This document shows, one piece after another, positions 39,141 to 52,137 of a stretch of DNA of 64,000 nucleotides. The stretch covers positions 193,194 through 257,193 of the forward strand of contig LUCM01006340.1 of the NCBI GenBank assembly GCA_008360955.1. Reading direction: 5' to 3'. The first letter of the stretch is position 1, and each line of letters starts with the position of its first letter. The notes beneath the pieces were generated by a model that was given only the letters and a program-made list of their open reading frames with translations, did not search any database and was not told the DNA's origin. The translations under genes were made by a program, and so were the position numbers. Source of the stretch: Fasciolopsis buskii. Its lineage: Eukaryota; Platyhelminthes; Trematoda; Plagiorchiida; Fasciolidae.

Positions 39141-39320
39141 TGCTGGACAACTAAACGTAATGGCTATGGCGTTCGACACAAAATCGTTCGTCCCGGGTTC
39201 GCGTCCCAGTTCGGGCTCAGTGAATATGCACTGCTGATGATTCCTAACAAACTGGATGAAACAGCTGTACATTGCTTCCATGGTTTCTTGCTGGTCAGCT
39301 GAGCGATGATTATCCACAAC
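39141..39320 (+). repeat. hammerhead-bearing SINE (family B), truncated at both ends
   Basis: Starts just before the A-box region (ACGTAATGGCTATGGCGTTC) and has the B box GGGTTCGCGTCCC, the hammerhead at 39221-39280 and the first part of the tail (CAGCTGAGCGATGATTATCC). It lacks the 5' leader and the distal tail seen in the 38146 copy. Its orientation is opposite to the copy 675 bp upstream. Confidence 0.8.
39221..39280 (+). ncRNA. type I hammerhead ribozyme with intact catalytic core
   Basis: Stem I pairs GCACTG (39228-39233) with CATTGC (39270-39275), with one C/T mismatch. The core CTGATGA is at 39234-39240. Stem II pairs TCC with GGA around a TAACAAACT loop, with a T/T mismatch beside the core. 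GAA follows at 39258-39260, then a tiny stem III in ACAGCTGT. The cleavage triplet GTA ends at 39269. All conserved core bases are present. The very short stem III is typical of hammerheads in tandem or retroelement RNAs, which often work best as dimers. A single copy may therefore cleave weakly. Confidence 0.65.
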
Positions 39321-39404
39321 TGCTCAAATTCTTAAAGCACCATCAAACTAGCCAGGCATTATATTAACGCGTTTTCCTAACAACTTCGGGAACACTTAAC
39401 AATT

Positions 39405-39500
39405 CCGATGTGGTGACTCTGCATTGCTGGTGATTTCTGACAACGATACTGGAGGTGATCAGTGTATCCATCGTTTCTTCATGGTAAGTTGTGTCCAGTC
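39405..39500 (+). repeat. decayed hammerhead-region fragment of family B
   Basis: GCATTGCTGGTGATTTCTGA, then ACTGGAGGTGATCAGTGTAT and TCCATCGTTTCTTCATGGTA, follow the order stem I, core, stem II, GAAA region, stem I, tail of family B. The core is CTGGTGA and the GAAA is lost, so it is an old remnant, 85 bp after the preceding copy. Confidence 0.4.
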
Positions 39501-42500
39501 TAACTTCTATTTTTGAAACATCCACGATTTTGATGGTGTTCGCAAGTTCGGTTCAAGTTTTGTCTCGGTCGACAAGTTTACATTCTATTCGATTCACAAC
39601 AGACGACGGGGTCAGATCAAAGCTTCCCGAAGGCGGCCTAACGTAAACACAGACGAATTTGACGGCAAATGAAGATTTATTGGCAACTGGAAAACACAAG
39701 TTGTGAAATCAGCATTCGCCGGAAAAAGCATTCTCCTCGTTTATCCGTTTTATTCCACATTGTTAATTGCTTTTGCTACTTTATCATGACAGTCCGCTAC
39801 ACGAATTGCAAATCACAGCTCATGGAGTGGTACAGTTTTCTCATCAGGTCCAGTGTGTGATAACTCAGTTTGCAAACACTGTTGTTTTGTGACAGATATA
39901 CATATTCCTTAAAACGTCCAGTTGCGTCTCACTTTTTTATTTATTTCGCGTAAATGATCCTCACGTGACCACGAAAACATCATTTGCAGATAGTTTTAGG
40001 CTGTTTCTTTGTAATCTTGAAGTAGACAAATGGTGGCTTTTAATAACACCCGCTAAATCGCATTTGAATAAAAAGGGAGGTCAGTACAATTATAAGAACA
40101 GTCTTAGTCATTCCATATCACTGACAACGAATACTACTAAATGCATTGAAACATCACTCTCATGTAATCAAATGAATGTACTCGAGAAATCGCTGAGATA
40201 TAACGTGATTTTCTACTAAACATCTTTACACGACTTGGATTCGCCCTCTGTCCAGTGCGTCGCCATGTCACTGGTAGCACAACCGCCGACATACTGACAT
40301 TTATTTGTACACAGGGTGCAAATAACTGGTAGCGTGAAACTAGCGACGGTATCGATGACGCGGTGAGGGTTAGTTTTGAAGAACAAGCTTCCCACTCAAA
40401 ATCAGGGGTGGTTGTTGGCGTCTCACGAACTGACGAATATGGCGGAGTATTAAATGCAGTCATAGCTGCTTTCTTCTCAAGAAATATTACACGCTAGCGA
40501 TCATCTTCAAGGCATATTTTTTAGTCATCAGCATGGTCGAGATCCAAGTGGAACAACTTTGACCTGCTGTTCTACAAATCAACTACACGGATCAAAACTT
40601 TCACTGGAGTCTAAAGTGTTCCATGGTTCAAGAACCATTTAATAAAGGAATTGGGAAATCGAGCTATTTTGGAGAACCCTATACATTTCTTTCCTATTTA
40701 CCATTTTCCGTTTTGTTGCTGTTTTCTATATGCTCATCTTTCGGATTGTGCCACATCTCTAGTAAGATTTGCGAAAAATAAATCGCATTTTTTAGGTAGA
40801 TTCTTTTGTATTCATCCCGAGAGCAAATCATCTGGTCCGCTACCGTCTATTGGTACCAAAAAAGGCAATGATACAAATTGGCAAATCGCCGCCTGATGTC
40901 AGTGTTCAGTGAACCGTGGATTGCCTATTCTGTTATCACATTTATACTTTTCAGTTAGAAACACGGTTAGTGTCCGTTAATGGCGATTCCAAACATGTCT
41001 GACGAAGGAAATTCATATCACCTTAACAGATCCCCAAACTCACTCTGGTGATCACTTTTCATGACAAACGGCCTGGTATTTGGATTTTATATGCCGGCAA
41101 AAGTTTGTCCCTGAGGATTGAATAGACTAGTTAACAGGCTGTTTAGAAAGCAATAAAGTGCGGCAATATTTGGCCGCAGTAAGCATTCCGCTACAGGTGT
41201 TGATCCACTCATGCGGAAAAGCGTTCTAGAACCGGGGTCAGCAGATATGGTTTCCCCATTGCTTTACAACACGTAGTTTGTTTAAAGGTTTCAGTAACCA
41301 GTTACGTGCGCATGAATCAATACAGGTACATGGTGTACAAAACAAAAAGCCAACTAGGAAATAAGAGGACGTAACAGAAGCAGGGTTGCCCCCGAATAAG
41401 GCCGACCAAGGGGTTTCGTCGTTTCACTTCAACAAAAACAATTATTCATGAAATCTGTAGTTCCTCGGGGATTCACCTAACGCATGTTACGATCATTTCA
41501 ATCGGAACACCTAAATTCACACGTGCTGAAAAAACATGGATATTAATTTGTGCTCATAGACTTCACTGCTCTGTGAAAGTCAGTAATATTATTCGGTAAT
41601 TTTTTGTTATTTCGTACCGAAATTTATCCGGGATTTATTTGGATCATATCACTTCCATGGCCACCCCTGTCGTTTATTCAGCCAGCTGAACTGCATCTTG
41701 TCTCGAAGCTAGGCAACACCGGTTCGCGTTATTCTAGAGCTTTCATTCCAGAGGATGGTGGAACAGTTTGGACGACACTATTGCGCGCGTGTTTTTTTTT
41801 AATCCCCAAGATTGATTCAAATCTACGGATATTTTCATCCCTTGAGGTCCAAGAAAAGAATATGATAGCACTTGGATCCCAAAAGACTTGTGTTGTATAA
41901 TAGGGAATGCAAGTCAAGTTGCTGTCAAGTTATCAAATGACAGCTTCAAATAAAGTAAAACTGTTCGATTGGAACAATCACATGAAGTGTGAAGGGAGAT
42001 ACGTGGGTCGGTCTATGGAATCGTTTGCACAAGTAAATACATGATCTTCAAGTGAAATAAATCAGTGGGCGATATGAAATGACAAATAAAAGTTTAGCCA
42101 TTTGGGACGGCATTGTTTTGTGCACACTAAGATATCGACTGCGGGTATCAATTTAGGCAGGACAACTGGGCACTTCCAAAGATCCCCCGCTATCGGCGCT
42201 AGTATAAAACGAGCCGAATTCGAGTCGACCAGGTTCGTGCAAATGTGTACGGACTTCCAGCGAAATTCTGCGTTGTTTGTTTGTCTGAAAAATTTTACTA
42301 ACGCACAAATTGAAATTATTCACCAGTTGTTAACCCCGGTTCTTACTTGATCGATAAAAACCGGTACAAACCCATCCAAAAAGCAAAGTGCTTGCAGCTT
42401 TGTAGATTGTTAAAACTTCTCGAAAATAATTGTTCTTTCTCCTTAACGGTTTCTGGCAAACAATCCATACTGTTGACCACTAATCTAAATAAGCTGCCAT

Positions 42501-44417
42501 CTTTCACATGTGTATCTAAGCCGGAAACTCTGCAATATTTGCTGACATCTCATTCACATCTACGTATTTGTTGTTCATTTCTTTAGTTAAACCGTAATGT
42601 GCACAAATTTCTATAGTTTCGGTTCAATCCGTCCCGTCTGTTTATATGTCCGATCGTCCGCCTATAACCACAATCACCTTATCAAGGTAAGTTTCGTTGA
42701 ATGCGCTGAAATTACTTTGGCTAAAGTCACATAGGCATCACCTCACCAATTGTACAAGTCTATCTCATAGCCTAGATTCTATGCTTCAAAGTTAATCGCA
42801 ATATCGGGTTATTTTATCCAACAGTGTGTTTCTCTTTTGATTGCTTACTATTCGATTGTCACTTTTCAAGTTTATTAACAAATAATTTTACAATTCTTCC
42901 CGCGTAGCATAAGGATCTATCTAGGAATCAAGTCGACAAGTCTTCATGCTCGGTCTCCGATAAAGCACGTTTCTCAGAAGCTTGATTATTCATTAACTAT
43001 TCCGTATTTCAACAAATAAAGATAGTCGGATACTCAATGCGTCAGTTTTATTGCATTTTTCTTTCTGTTTTGTAATTTACAATTTTTCGTTGCAAAATTT
43101 TGAATGAATTTCTAGACGAAACAAGGAAACCAATGCTAAAACAGAAGCTTGACAAATATATATAACAAACAATTTGATCCGAATTTTGTATTCAGTTTAT
43201 TTGGTTTGTTACCTTTTTCAGTTGTGACAAGGCGTGATTGAATAAAAACTTTTCAACGACAAATCAGGTGTCCTGATTTCCGTACAACATTTGTTCCGAT
43301 CAAAACATGTACACAAAATAAGGCAGTTCGGTTTCACAATACCTCACAATTCGAAGGTAGTGAAAATCACGTGACATAATCTGGCATGCACAACCGAGAT
43401 TATGAACCATCGTACCACAAATCTAGAAAAAAAACATTGCATAAACAGCTCATCATGATCACCCCATGAAATAAGTTTTTTATTAGATAAATGTTTAAAA
43501 TATTCCTGTGAACTTCAATCGAAAGCCTTTAACCCCAAGCTCCCTTCCCTCAACTTTTTAAGTGAGATTGCCATGGCGACAGTTGAGTTGTTAAGTTGAT
43601 TTGAGTTTCACATTCGGATAACTTGACGCCCGAATTTGACCATCTCATTCTGACTGACCGAGTGAACTCATCAATACAGATATACTGGGGACCAAACTTG
43701 AATCTGACACTCAGGATATGATAAGCTATGATAAAATATTCATTCATTTATTTCGTTTCGCTTACTACGTTAGACGCCTTGATGCCCGCAACCGGACTCG
43801 TATGACTAGTAATCGATCTGAAGGTATTCCGTTTGGTAACAGTGACATACAAAGGCAACTGAGACTTTTAATCAAATCGATGAAACACCGCCTGTAAGAC
43901 AAGCCTTTAAAGGCGGATCCATTTAATATGGAAAAACAGCATGAATAAATCGAACGTTGTAAACAAAATGTGAAGGCAGAGACGTGCGAATGTTGAAGCA
44001 TTTTAGGCTGTAGTTACATTCCCATAGGCATATTTGTGTAGATGTTTACGTAAACATTCATACGTTCATGGCCAGGTTCGACATGTCCCCTGACACAACC
44101 ACCGGGACGTCTCATTGGTAAGCAATACTTTGATCGTTTGTAATAATAAAATCAGCTTCCGATTTATTTCGCGAATCAAAATATTTGTCCATAATCATAT
44201 ATCCGAAATCGGAAACATTTGTATTCTCAACGATCATGTCGTTTGATGTGAAATAACCTGATACCACACACGTTTATTGGTCACAAACCGTAGCATTTTC
44301 ATACAGTCGGCATAATTGACGATTCACGGGCGTCAAATCATGACTTCTGACCTAACTATTCAGAACAAATAATGCGTTTCCCTTAAATGTAAATTTTTCT
44401 CAAAGACGTTTATGGAT
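39501..44417. other. no recognisable gene in about 4.9 kb
   Basis: The longest open frames are 40137-40463 (-, 108 codons) and 41604-41900 (+, 98 codons). Neither shows a known motif. No repeat family was recognised. Confidence 0.45.
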
Positions 44418-44595
44418 ACGGACGGCGGTGGCCAAGCGGTGAAGGTCGAGACGTTTGGACTTGAAGGTCGCGAGTCCGAATCCTCCCACCGTCGGTCAAC
44501 TTCCTCACTTGGCAGCCATCTGCTGGCCGAGGCCCCCTTCTTGGAAATTGATGCACGTTATTGGTTCATCAATAAAGGAAATAAATGATAAAAGA
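44418..44595 (+). repeat. tRNA-derived SINE, family A, full length
   Basis: Head GGACGGCGGTGGCCAAGCGG, then GTCGAGACGTTTGGACTTGA, B box GCGAGTCCGAATCC, and body CGTCGGTCAACTTCCTCACT and TGCTGGCCGAGGCCCCCTTC. The tail is GTTCATCAATAAAGGAAATA. All parts are in order, and this is one of the best plus-strand examples. No clear target-site duplication was seen. Confidence 0.85.
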
Positions 44596-45100
44596 CAATG
44601 ACGTTGAAATCCAAACGGTGTGTGCTGATATGCCGCATCTGTGCGTTGCTTCCATTAGGTGAAGTTCAAATTGCAATTTCCAGCGCAAATGCAACATTTT
44701 GAACTGATTCGATTCTAATTTATGGGTAGCACACAGTTCCCCAATTAACTCACCACGAAACCTGGACGGGTAGAAATGTGAGGTTGGAACCTCGAAGATG
44801 GCTTTTAATGATCCCACGCGAATTCTGATGTCGGATTAAAGCATGCAAATGAGTGAAACGCTGGAGTCAAAATACAGGATTTTTGCCAGTGCAAATTGAA
44901 AGTTGCATCGAAACCTTCATATCCCAGTTGGTTATTGAATTCTACACGATTCATAGCATTTACGGAAGAGGCTGAATCGAATAAATTTTCATTTTGCGGC
45001 ATTTGCAAATATGACATTCCTTGGCAGTGATTAACACGTGCACGTGTGAACGAGTATTGCAGCTTGACCAGTGACTGCATTCTCGTGATGCCCAGTTTGA
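44596..45100. other. no recognisable gene
   Basis: Minus-strand frames at 44569-44817 and 44805-45080 overlap slightly and are unassigned. Confidence 0.45.
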
Positions 45101-45314
45101 GATGTTTATGATCTCATGTACCATAATGTGTGGATGAAGGAAATCGGATGTGTTTGTGAATATAAGGAAAAAACAGGAATATCGTTGGACGAAGTGAGAG
45201 GTTACTACACGGCTTATTTTGTTGGATGTCCCCGGGCTATATTGTCACGAAGACGTTTGCCCGATGTTACGTTGTTTACACGTTTATATTTCAAACTGTC
45301 AAACTACTACAGAT
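45101..45314 (+). other. possible exon ending at a GTAAGT donor
   Basis: The frame is open from 45101 (DVYDLMYHNVWMKEIGCVCE and onward). If the GTAAGT donor at 45315 is used, the exon ends ...LYFKLSNYY plus a split codon. Without splicing it stops at 45331. A possible AG acceptor lies at 45100-45101, but its pyrimidine tract is poor. The composition is protein-like. No family was recognised. Confidence 0.15.
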
Positions 45315-47470
45315 GTAAGTTTTTCGAGTAAACGTTTGAGTGACGCGTAGCGACCATATTGATCCAAATCAAAAAGGTGAACCCGAACTGTAACGGTACC
45401 AATTGCAACAAATTAACTAAGTACAATAATCAAGAACCTCAACATTGTTATTTCGGGCCGTGTTACTTTATTTTCTTACAACAAATCACGTGAACGAGAA
45501 AGAAGTCAAACAAAGTCAAACCTCGGTAATTCCAGGCTCGCGGCAATGATGCGAGTCCCGGTGTTGTCAATGCTACAGTCAAACTGATGCGATAAAAACA
45601 AAAAAACGTAATTTGTCCGACAGGATTGAGTTAGTATCGAATGTATTGTACGTACGGGACGCAATGTTAACGGCTGGTGTAAATTCTTTATAATCGATTC
45701 TGAAGTCGTGAGAAAACCATTTGTACACTGTTCTGGTACGAATCTAGACCAGTTCCGATGACTCTTCCCGGTTCATTTTTGTCCCGGCTGTGAACGGGTT
45801 GTTGCAAGTCTGCAATTTTATTGCTTTTACCACATTTGTGACAACAAACCGGGATGTATGCAATCATTTTAATGCGTAATATCTTCTTTGTATGTTCAGT
45901 ATACAGAGCACCATAGAAAATATCAAATGTCGCAAACTGAAATATGAGAGAAAACAAACCATTGTATTTGCGCGTACGAGTCGTGGAAAATTGCTAAATT
46001 TGCTCGGGATAAATTATGTTCGAATCACTTAAATGATCTAGCTCCCGGAAACGGAATAATGAGCCATGCTTTGATACTCGCTATGTGGATTTTAGGTTGT
46101 CGATACGTTTAGCTATAGCTCCCCAAATGAAAAACCGAAAGCTTTCCACGTGCAACCTAGTCCTTGGGTTGCACTCGTTCACTGATCTATTATCAAATAC
46201 CCCTCTACATTTTCACCCATGGTACCAACCACTAGACATGTAAATATCTGAAGCGATGAATGAACAATGATAATCCATTGTTTTTCGAAATATCCATGCG
46301 ATTACTGGTGGCCGATGTTTTTAGCACGACGGATGATGGTCCATCAAACAATACGGAATATTTTCCCCCGGATTTCGCCTTCTTCGTTGACGAAAAATTC
46401 AATCATAGAATTACTATTCCGTACTTGTTAATCGACCGTACGCGTTGGGCAATTATTGTGTGAAACTCGCCTAACTTGATGCAAACTAAATTATCATATC
46501 CGCAAATTGATAAAAGTGTCAGCACCAACACTCGTGCCGAAGTCCCTAATGTCGATAGCACCTGTTACATCTGGATGCAGACTGGTCATCTTGGATCTCG
46601 ACACCCCACGCTAGCCCGGGTTGCCCATGAGATCTGTTTGCTAAGCAGCAATGTAAGAGAAAAAAAACCACGGACGGACGGAATGTGGTATTTTCGAAAA
46701 ACCTAGTGCTGCGAATAGCAGAATCAACAATAGATTCTACGCGTGGATGAAAATCCAGCCTACTTTGAAGAATTTGTTTCGCTTCGCAAAGCACTGACTT
46801 GAATCTAACATGTATCTCAATAGACGTCAAAGTTATTCACGCGCGCTATTTGATATGTGCACGCGATTTTCGCTAATGTAAAACAAAGAAAAAATAACAA
46901 AATCAAACAACGATATTTTGCAAACGAACGACGGAAGGAATAATTTAAAAAAATCTTGCTAGCTTTAGATAAACTATTCCCAGTGTTGTTATTTCAATGA
47001 TTTATTTATTCAAGTCAATAATTACATCGATGGTGGTCATTAACCAACGCTTTGGGGCTGAAATTCTACGGTATCGAAACGGATACTACTTTGTTAGAAG
47101 TTAGCTGTTACCAGACAACGAAAATTCATTCCCTAGAAAAGGTTATTACTGACAGTACGTACAACCGTATCCGAACAATGGATCCCAATATGGGGCGATT
47201 GATAAGCGAGACTGTATCGATCCCATGCAAGGACGGGAAAACATTTCGAGTGTTAATTTCACAACCGATAAATTTCGTTTGTTGAGGTATAACTCCGAGC
47301 GATCTTTAAAACGTTTGCAAAACGTTTATCGTAGCGGGAAATAAAGTCCCAAAACCAGCATCTTTTTAATCGTCAAAATTGTCACCCGAGATGCAAATGA
47401 AGTGAAATGAAAGTTATTCTACTAGGATTTAGTAAACATTCGAACTTGAATAAGGCCATTTCATCCCCCT

Positions 47471-47471
<1 letters not shown>
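45315..47471. other. no recognisable gene
   Basis: Frames 46260-46463 (+) and 47052-47285 (+) are 67-78 codons with protein-like composition but no recognised motif. Confidence 0.45.

Positions 47472-47503
<32 letters not shown>
47472..47503. repeat. (CA)16 microsatellite
   Basis: A pure CA run, likely polymorphic. Confidence 0.95.
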
Positions 47504-47507
<4 letters not shown>

Positions 47508-48257
47508 GCTTCCGCCATCACCACCATCAGCCCACAGCTGCCTGTACCCAGTAATTTGTTCCGGTGAATGCATGCTTTGTTCCAGTCTCGGATTTGTTTG
47601 GTAGGCCTGCACTTGGAAGTTATTCAACCCTCGCGTGAAACCCTCAAGTACGACTTCAGAGAGTGATAGCACTTGGCGATAGGAACTGGGACCGAGAATC
47701 GGAACATATCATAGCGCAAAAGATTAAGTGTCGATTCAAATTTGAAGCAATATAATCTTGGACAAAATGTTTCGAACAGTACGGAAGGCAAGCTCGTATA
47801 GACCCATGATTACCTATCGCGAAATCGCATGCGGGAACGCGCCAGCCATTTGTGCTCCACACCGGTCCACGTTCAAAGGTGGGCACCAATGAGTTTGCCT
47901 GTAATAACAGATTCTAGTCACGTATGCTCTGACTAACGGTGGGTAAAAATCGCACGGTTCTTGAGCAATGACACTTCTGGTTTTGACATGAAACTAATAG
48001 ATCGATCCCATCAAATTTGGTTGCTACGTTTTGCTGAAATCAATCAATATCGGAAACATATGCGTTATTTTCACTATACATTTCTTGCTGACTAATTTTC
48101 TATTGCCCATGGTCGTACAGTCAAAATTCTCCACGCTTTTTTCTTGTCATTTCAACAACTTTTTAGTTATCATCTCACATTTATTAGTAGATTAATAGCA
48201 TAAATGGTTCTCGAGAAAAGCCAACGCCAACACACGGTTACTAAATGAACAAACTGA
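47504..48257. other. no recognisable gene
   Basis: Nothing recognised. Confidence 0.5.
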
Positions 48258-48316
48258 TCGACCGTATGAGGATTCGAACCCGCGGCTGTCACACGAAAGC
48301 TTCATAAAATCAGCCC
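48258..48316 (-). repeat. tRNA-like relic with a good B box
   Basis: On the minus strand GCCGCGGGTTCGAATCCTCA is a near-consensus B box. The upstream A-box region (GGGCTGATTTTATGAAGC) is poor. It is probably an old SINE head. Confidence 0.4.
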
Positions 48317-50108
48317 TTCAAAATAAACAGGACATTTGGACACTATTCCGCTGGTGTCTCGGTCAATAAAACAAGTGTTACCACTGGGAAAATTCAGCTC
48401 CAAAATCTTGCCACTGGTTAGAACTGTATCTGATCCTGATGGCCCCTTTGCATAAAAAGCGTGTTTCTCAATTTGATGAGTTTTTTGCAACTAGGCAAAA
48501 TTAAAAATCACGGAATTAAGTAGATTTGACCAAACCCAACAAAATGGGAAATAGTGAAAAAAGCCGTATTGCGGTGCCCTGAATTACCCTTTCAAAGCAA
48601 GTTGACCGTTCCTGTGGTGAAATATTTCCACCTGCAGGTGTGTGCGTACATATTTTTTGCAAGTTAAGGTTTCCTGTAGCTGACCATATCATGGATATAA
48701 CAATTTTTAACAGCCGTAAACGTACCTCAGTGTGTTATCGCGGACAGAAATCTCTTATGATTCGGATTGTGTATGGATGGGATTTATAAGTTGCATTGAT
48801 AATTGAAACCGGTTAATTCAACGGTACATGAAAATACAACTGACTGTCAGTAGATCTCGGGGGCAAGAAGAGTGAAAAAAACAAGATGTTGCAAAGTTGT
48901 CAGGTGAGCAAACGAAATAATTCTTATCATATTGGAAACATGCCAATTTCAAAACATCAGCGGGCGGTTAGAGTTCTTTTCTGCGATGTCAGGAGCTGCA
49001 GACGATCATTCGCCCAAAAGCTTCCTGTACCGTTTTCATAAGCAATCATTGTTCGTGTGTCACAAGGACCAAATGAGACATCTCAGATTATTCGTGTTCG
49101 ATTGGTTTAGATGAGAGTGCAGGTGATAGGAAGGCTGAAAATAAATTGTATGCATTACTTAAACCTCTGTGTCTGCTTTAGTCGTTGGCTCCAATTCTCG
49201 TAGACTAAACCAAGTATGGTAGCGAGCTTCCTTTGCTAGATATATGATGCATCTTCAGACCTTGCATGCATGACCCAACTTCTACGTTTACTCATCGAAT
49301 CCCAAATACCTTCCCGGTTTGACATTTCATTATGTTTCCAACGAGTGATCTGTTTCCTAGGGCTGGTGGACATGTTAACACGAAAGCTGAGCGCACACAG
49401 GATCCCGGGAAAAAAACGTTTGTGTGTGGCTCGTTGGGCTGTTCCATACTTTTTGATGGTCATCGAATGGATCGTCGTTGGAGCACGTTATCCGGCAATA
49501 CGTCCAGTCACCGGGAGCCTGAACGAGGTTACCGTCAGCAGTGATGGACAAGGAGATATGGGTTATTTGAAAATGTTGCAGCCATCAGGAGCAGCCATAA
49601 TGTTTTTGGATATATTATAAATACGGGTCCATAAAAACCTGATTCATATGAGACGATCACAGATTTCAGTGGCTCACTGATTCATTTTCAGGACCGTCGA
49701 GTAGAACAATTTACAGAGCAGTTTATTCGGCTCACTGCGGTGGTGAACGTTCTACGTTTCTTGCGACGCATTGGACCAACTCCGTGACGGAAATGATTAC
49801 AAAATGCGACGTTGCAGATATTTCATCCTTCGTCTGAACGGCACTGTAGTTAAACTATAGGTGTATTCAGCAAGACTGGCGAAAGTTGAATGTTACCATT
49901 AGGAAAGAATGAGTAAAAGCGACGAACTTTGTTTATAGGTAGATGCATCTCACCATTTATCACCTGAAGTAAAATATGTGGGAAATTCTATCGGCATTTG
50001 TCAGTTTGATATAGTAGCGGAGTTGATCCGGCATCCCGTTAATGCGCAGTGGTCAAGTATACTTTGCAATGGTAACATCACTTTTGGATTTGCAAGCCAA
50101 ACGTTTGT
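48317..50108. other. no recognisable gene
   Basis: The 116-codon frame 49270-49620 (+) overlaps open frames in two other phases and has no known motif. Confidence 0.45.
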
Positions 50109-50283
50109 GTTTTATCTCTTACTTCCTTTGCTAATGAAATAACAACGCACATCATTTTTCAGGAAGGGAGCCGTGGTCAACCGAGGGTTGTCAGGTGGGA
50201 AATTTGTCCGGCGGTGGTAGGATTCGAACCCGCGACCTTCACGTCCAAACGCCACGACCTAATCCACCCGGCCACCGCCGGCC
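50109..50283 (-). repeat. tRNA-derived SINE, family A, full length
   Basis: On the plus strand: reversed tail TTTTATCTCTTACTTCCTTT, then TTTTTCAGGAAGGGAGCCGT, GGGTTGTCAGGTGGGAAATT, reversed B box GGATTCGAACCCGCGACCTT and reversed head CCCGGCCACCGCCGGCC. The head is well preserved. The terminal GGCCGGCGGTGGCC could pair on itself. Confidence 0.88.
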
Positions 50284-50475
50284 TTGATACCCAGGTTTTC
50301 CCGTAAAAGGTGTTATTCCAAGACATGGCATGTATTTTCTCGAGTAAGCTGAGTTACATCACCTAGCTACGGTTGACGAGATCTGTGGATGGCAGCTCAA
50401 CATGTTGGTTTTCGTAGCGTTCTGATCACTCAGACTGACCTTTCGGTTCCATTGACCATCGCTAGGTCATAGTGC

Positions 50476-50533
50476 CTGCTGAAAAATGATGTACATTGTT
50501 ATTTCATTGATAAAGAAAGCTAAAGATAAAAGA
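50476..50533 (+). repeat. tail-only family A fragment
   Basis: CTGAAAAATGATGTACATTG, then TTATTTCATTGATAAAGAAAG and TAAAGATAAAAG, match the family A tail. There is no tRNA-like head upstream. It lies 192 bp from the full minus-strand SINE and in inverted orientation to it. It could be a 5'-truncated copy or the end of the partner LINE. Confidence 0.6.
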
Positions 50534-51747
50534 ATAGATCAAGGTTTTCGATGTTGAGCATGAACTTGTCAGACACGGTATGTTGTAATCGGCTTGGAAT
50601 GAACAAGAACACATCATGCACGAAGGTTGCAGCAAGATCTCGAGAAATGATCGAAGTACTCGCACGAATTCCACGAAACAGGAATGAATCAGTTCGCCGA
50701 ATGCAAGAAACAAAGGCTAATATCATGTACAGTTGTTTAAAATTAGGATGTTTTCGGGTTCAGATGAATTTGTTTTTGTTTTGTTTTGTTTTTTCTTGGC
50801 CAAACCACACGGATGCATTTAATTCATTTTCAACCAAGCTGATCACGGTTTCCTGAGTGCTTGATCTTCTGAACTATTATCTTTTCTGAAATTTTGCTTT
50901 CTTCAGATTCTTACCACTCTTCGAATGTCTTCTAAATGTCAGTTTGTTTTCCTGTATGCGACTGATATTGTTAATATGACGTGTGAACATCCCGTAGCAT
51001 CTGTTTTATTTTCTTTGTCTTGATGAATTTTGGCTTAACCGTGGTTTCCCACGGACGCTTACTCCCGGAATACAACTGTAAGATCATCTTGCAGACTAGG
51101 GTGTTCACATAATCACTAGCCATGAAAAGAACCGCATCAAGCACGGCAGCATTTCTTCTGCGATATGTTATTGAATGTTTCATCCTTTTGTATACTGACC
51201 GACTTATTGAGGAGTAGGAACATACTCAGTTATTGTCTATGGATTTTGTCTGTTGAGTTCAAGACACTTCTCTCGTTTTTTGTTGACCCTAATTACGGTA
51301 ACTTTCTAGGATATGTAAAGACAACTGTTTGAATGTTTTCAGATAGTGGAAATGATATTCACCAACCTATTATTTACCTTAGATAAACTTTGTCATTAAA
51401 ATGTGAATTGGTATTTTTAATCCGGTCATTTATCTATTAGACGATATTGTTCTTACATGAACCGGTGCACCCTACTTGTATGCATTCCAGCCGGAGTTTC
51501 CTTTTGTTTGCATTTGATTTTAAACCCCAACCATCAACGGATTTCCATGGATCTTTCTGGCGCATTATTGATCTGTGATGGACTAACGAGGTGGATTATT
51601 TCAAACAGCACTAATTTGCTTGTTTCAAACGTTCTTTATATTATTTGCTATTATTATGCAACACGTGGACAGATAAATCTCGCTCGTATCTTTCCACTAA
51701 GATCGATGTCGCTTTGATTTCTGAACATCCGGGCACTAAGGCTAGGT
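50534..51747. other. no recognisable gene; TTTTG repeat
   Basis: A TTTTG run is at 50770-50795. The frame 50551-50856 (101 codons) is unassigned. Confidence 0.45.
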
Positions 51748-52137
51748 GTGAATTGTGCGCTTACTCCGTGTTTTACGAGTATCATGATCTCATTCGAACA
51801 TGCCATCCAATTTCAGTCTGGAGCTGATGCTGGACACAGTCACGTGATTTTTATTCATTCACAACGACCAACTGGCCGGGGGGGGGTCAGAATTGACAGA
51901 ATGTGCACCACTATAAGTCACAGAAATAGCTTCGAACAGTTATCCGAAAACGAAGTTGTGATTGGTCAACCGAGGATAGAACATGTCAGGCGGATAGGGA
52001 AACATATGGGAAATAAAGTCGATGTGAGTTTTTTTTCTTCTGTTTCTAACGGTACGCGTCTAGTTGTTTTGGACTTGTATCGTGATCACCAAAATACTAT
52101 TGATTGGAAAATTGAGCTTCTGTTGACCGATTTTTAA
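51748..52137 (+). other. unassigned 129-codon open frame
   Basis: One of the longest frames not explained by a repeat. It spans a G9 run (51878-51886), so the length of that homopolymer decides whether the frame is continuous. No signal peptide, membrane segment or known motif was seen. A frame this long is borderline for chance in this window. Confidence 0.12.
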
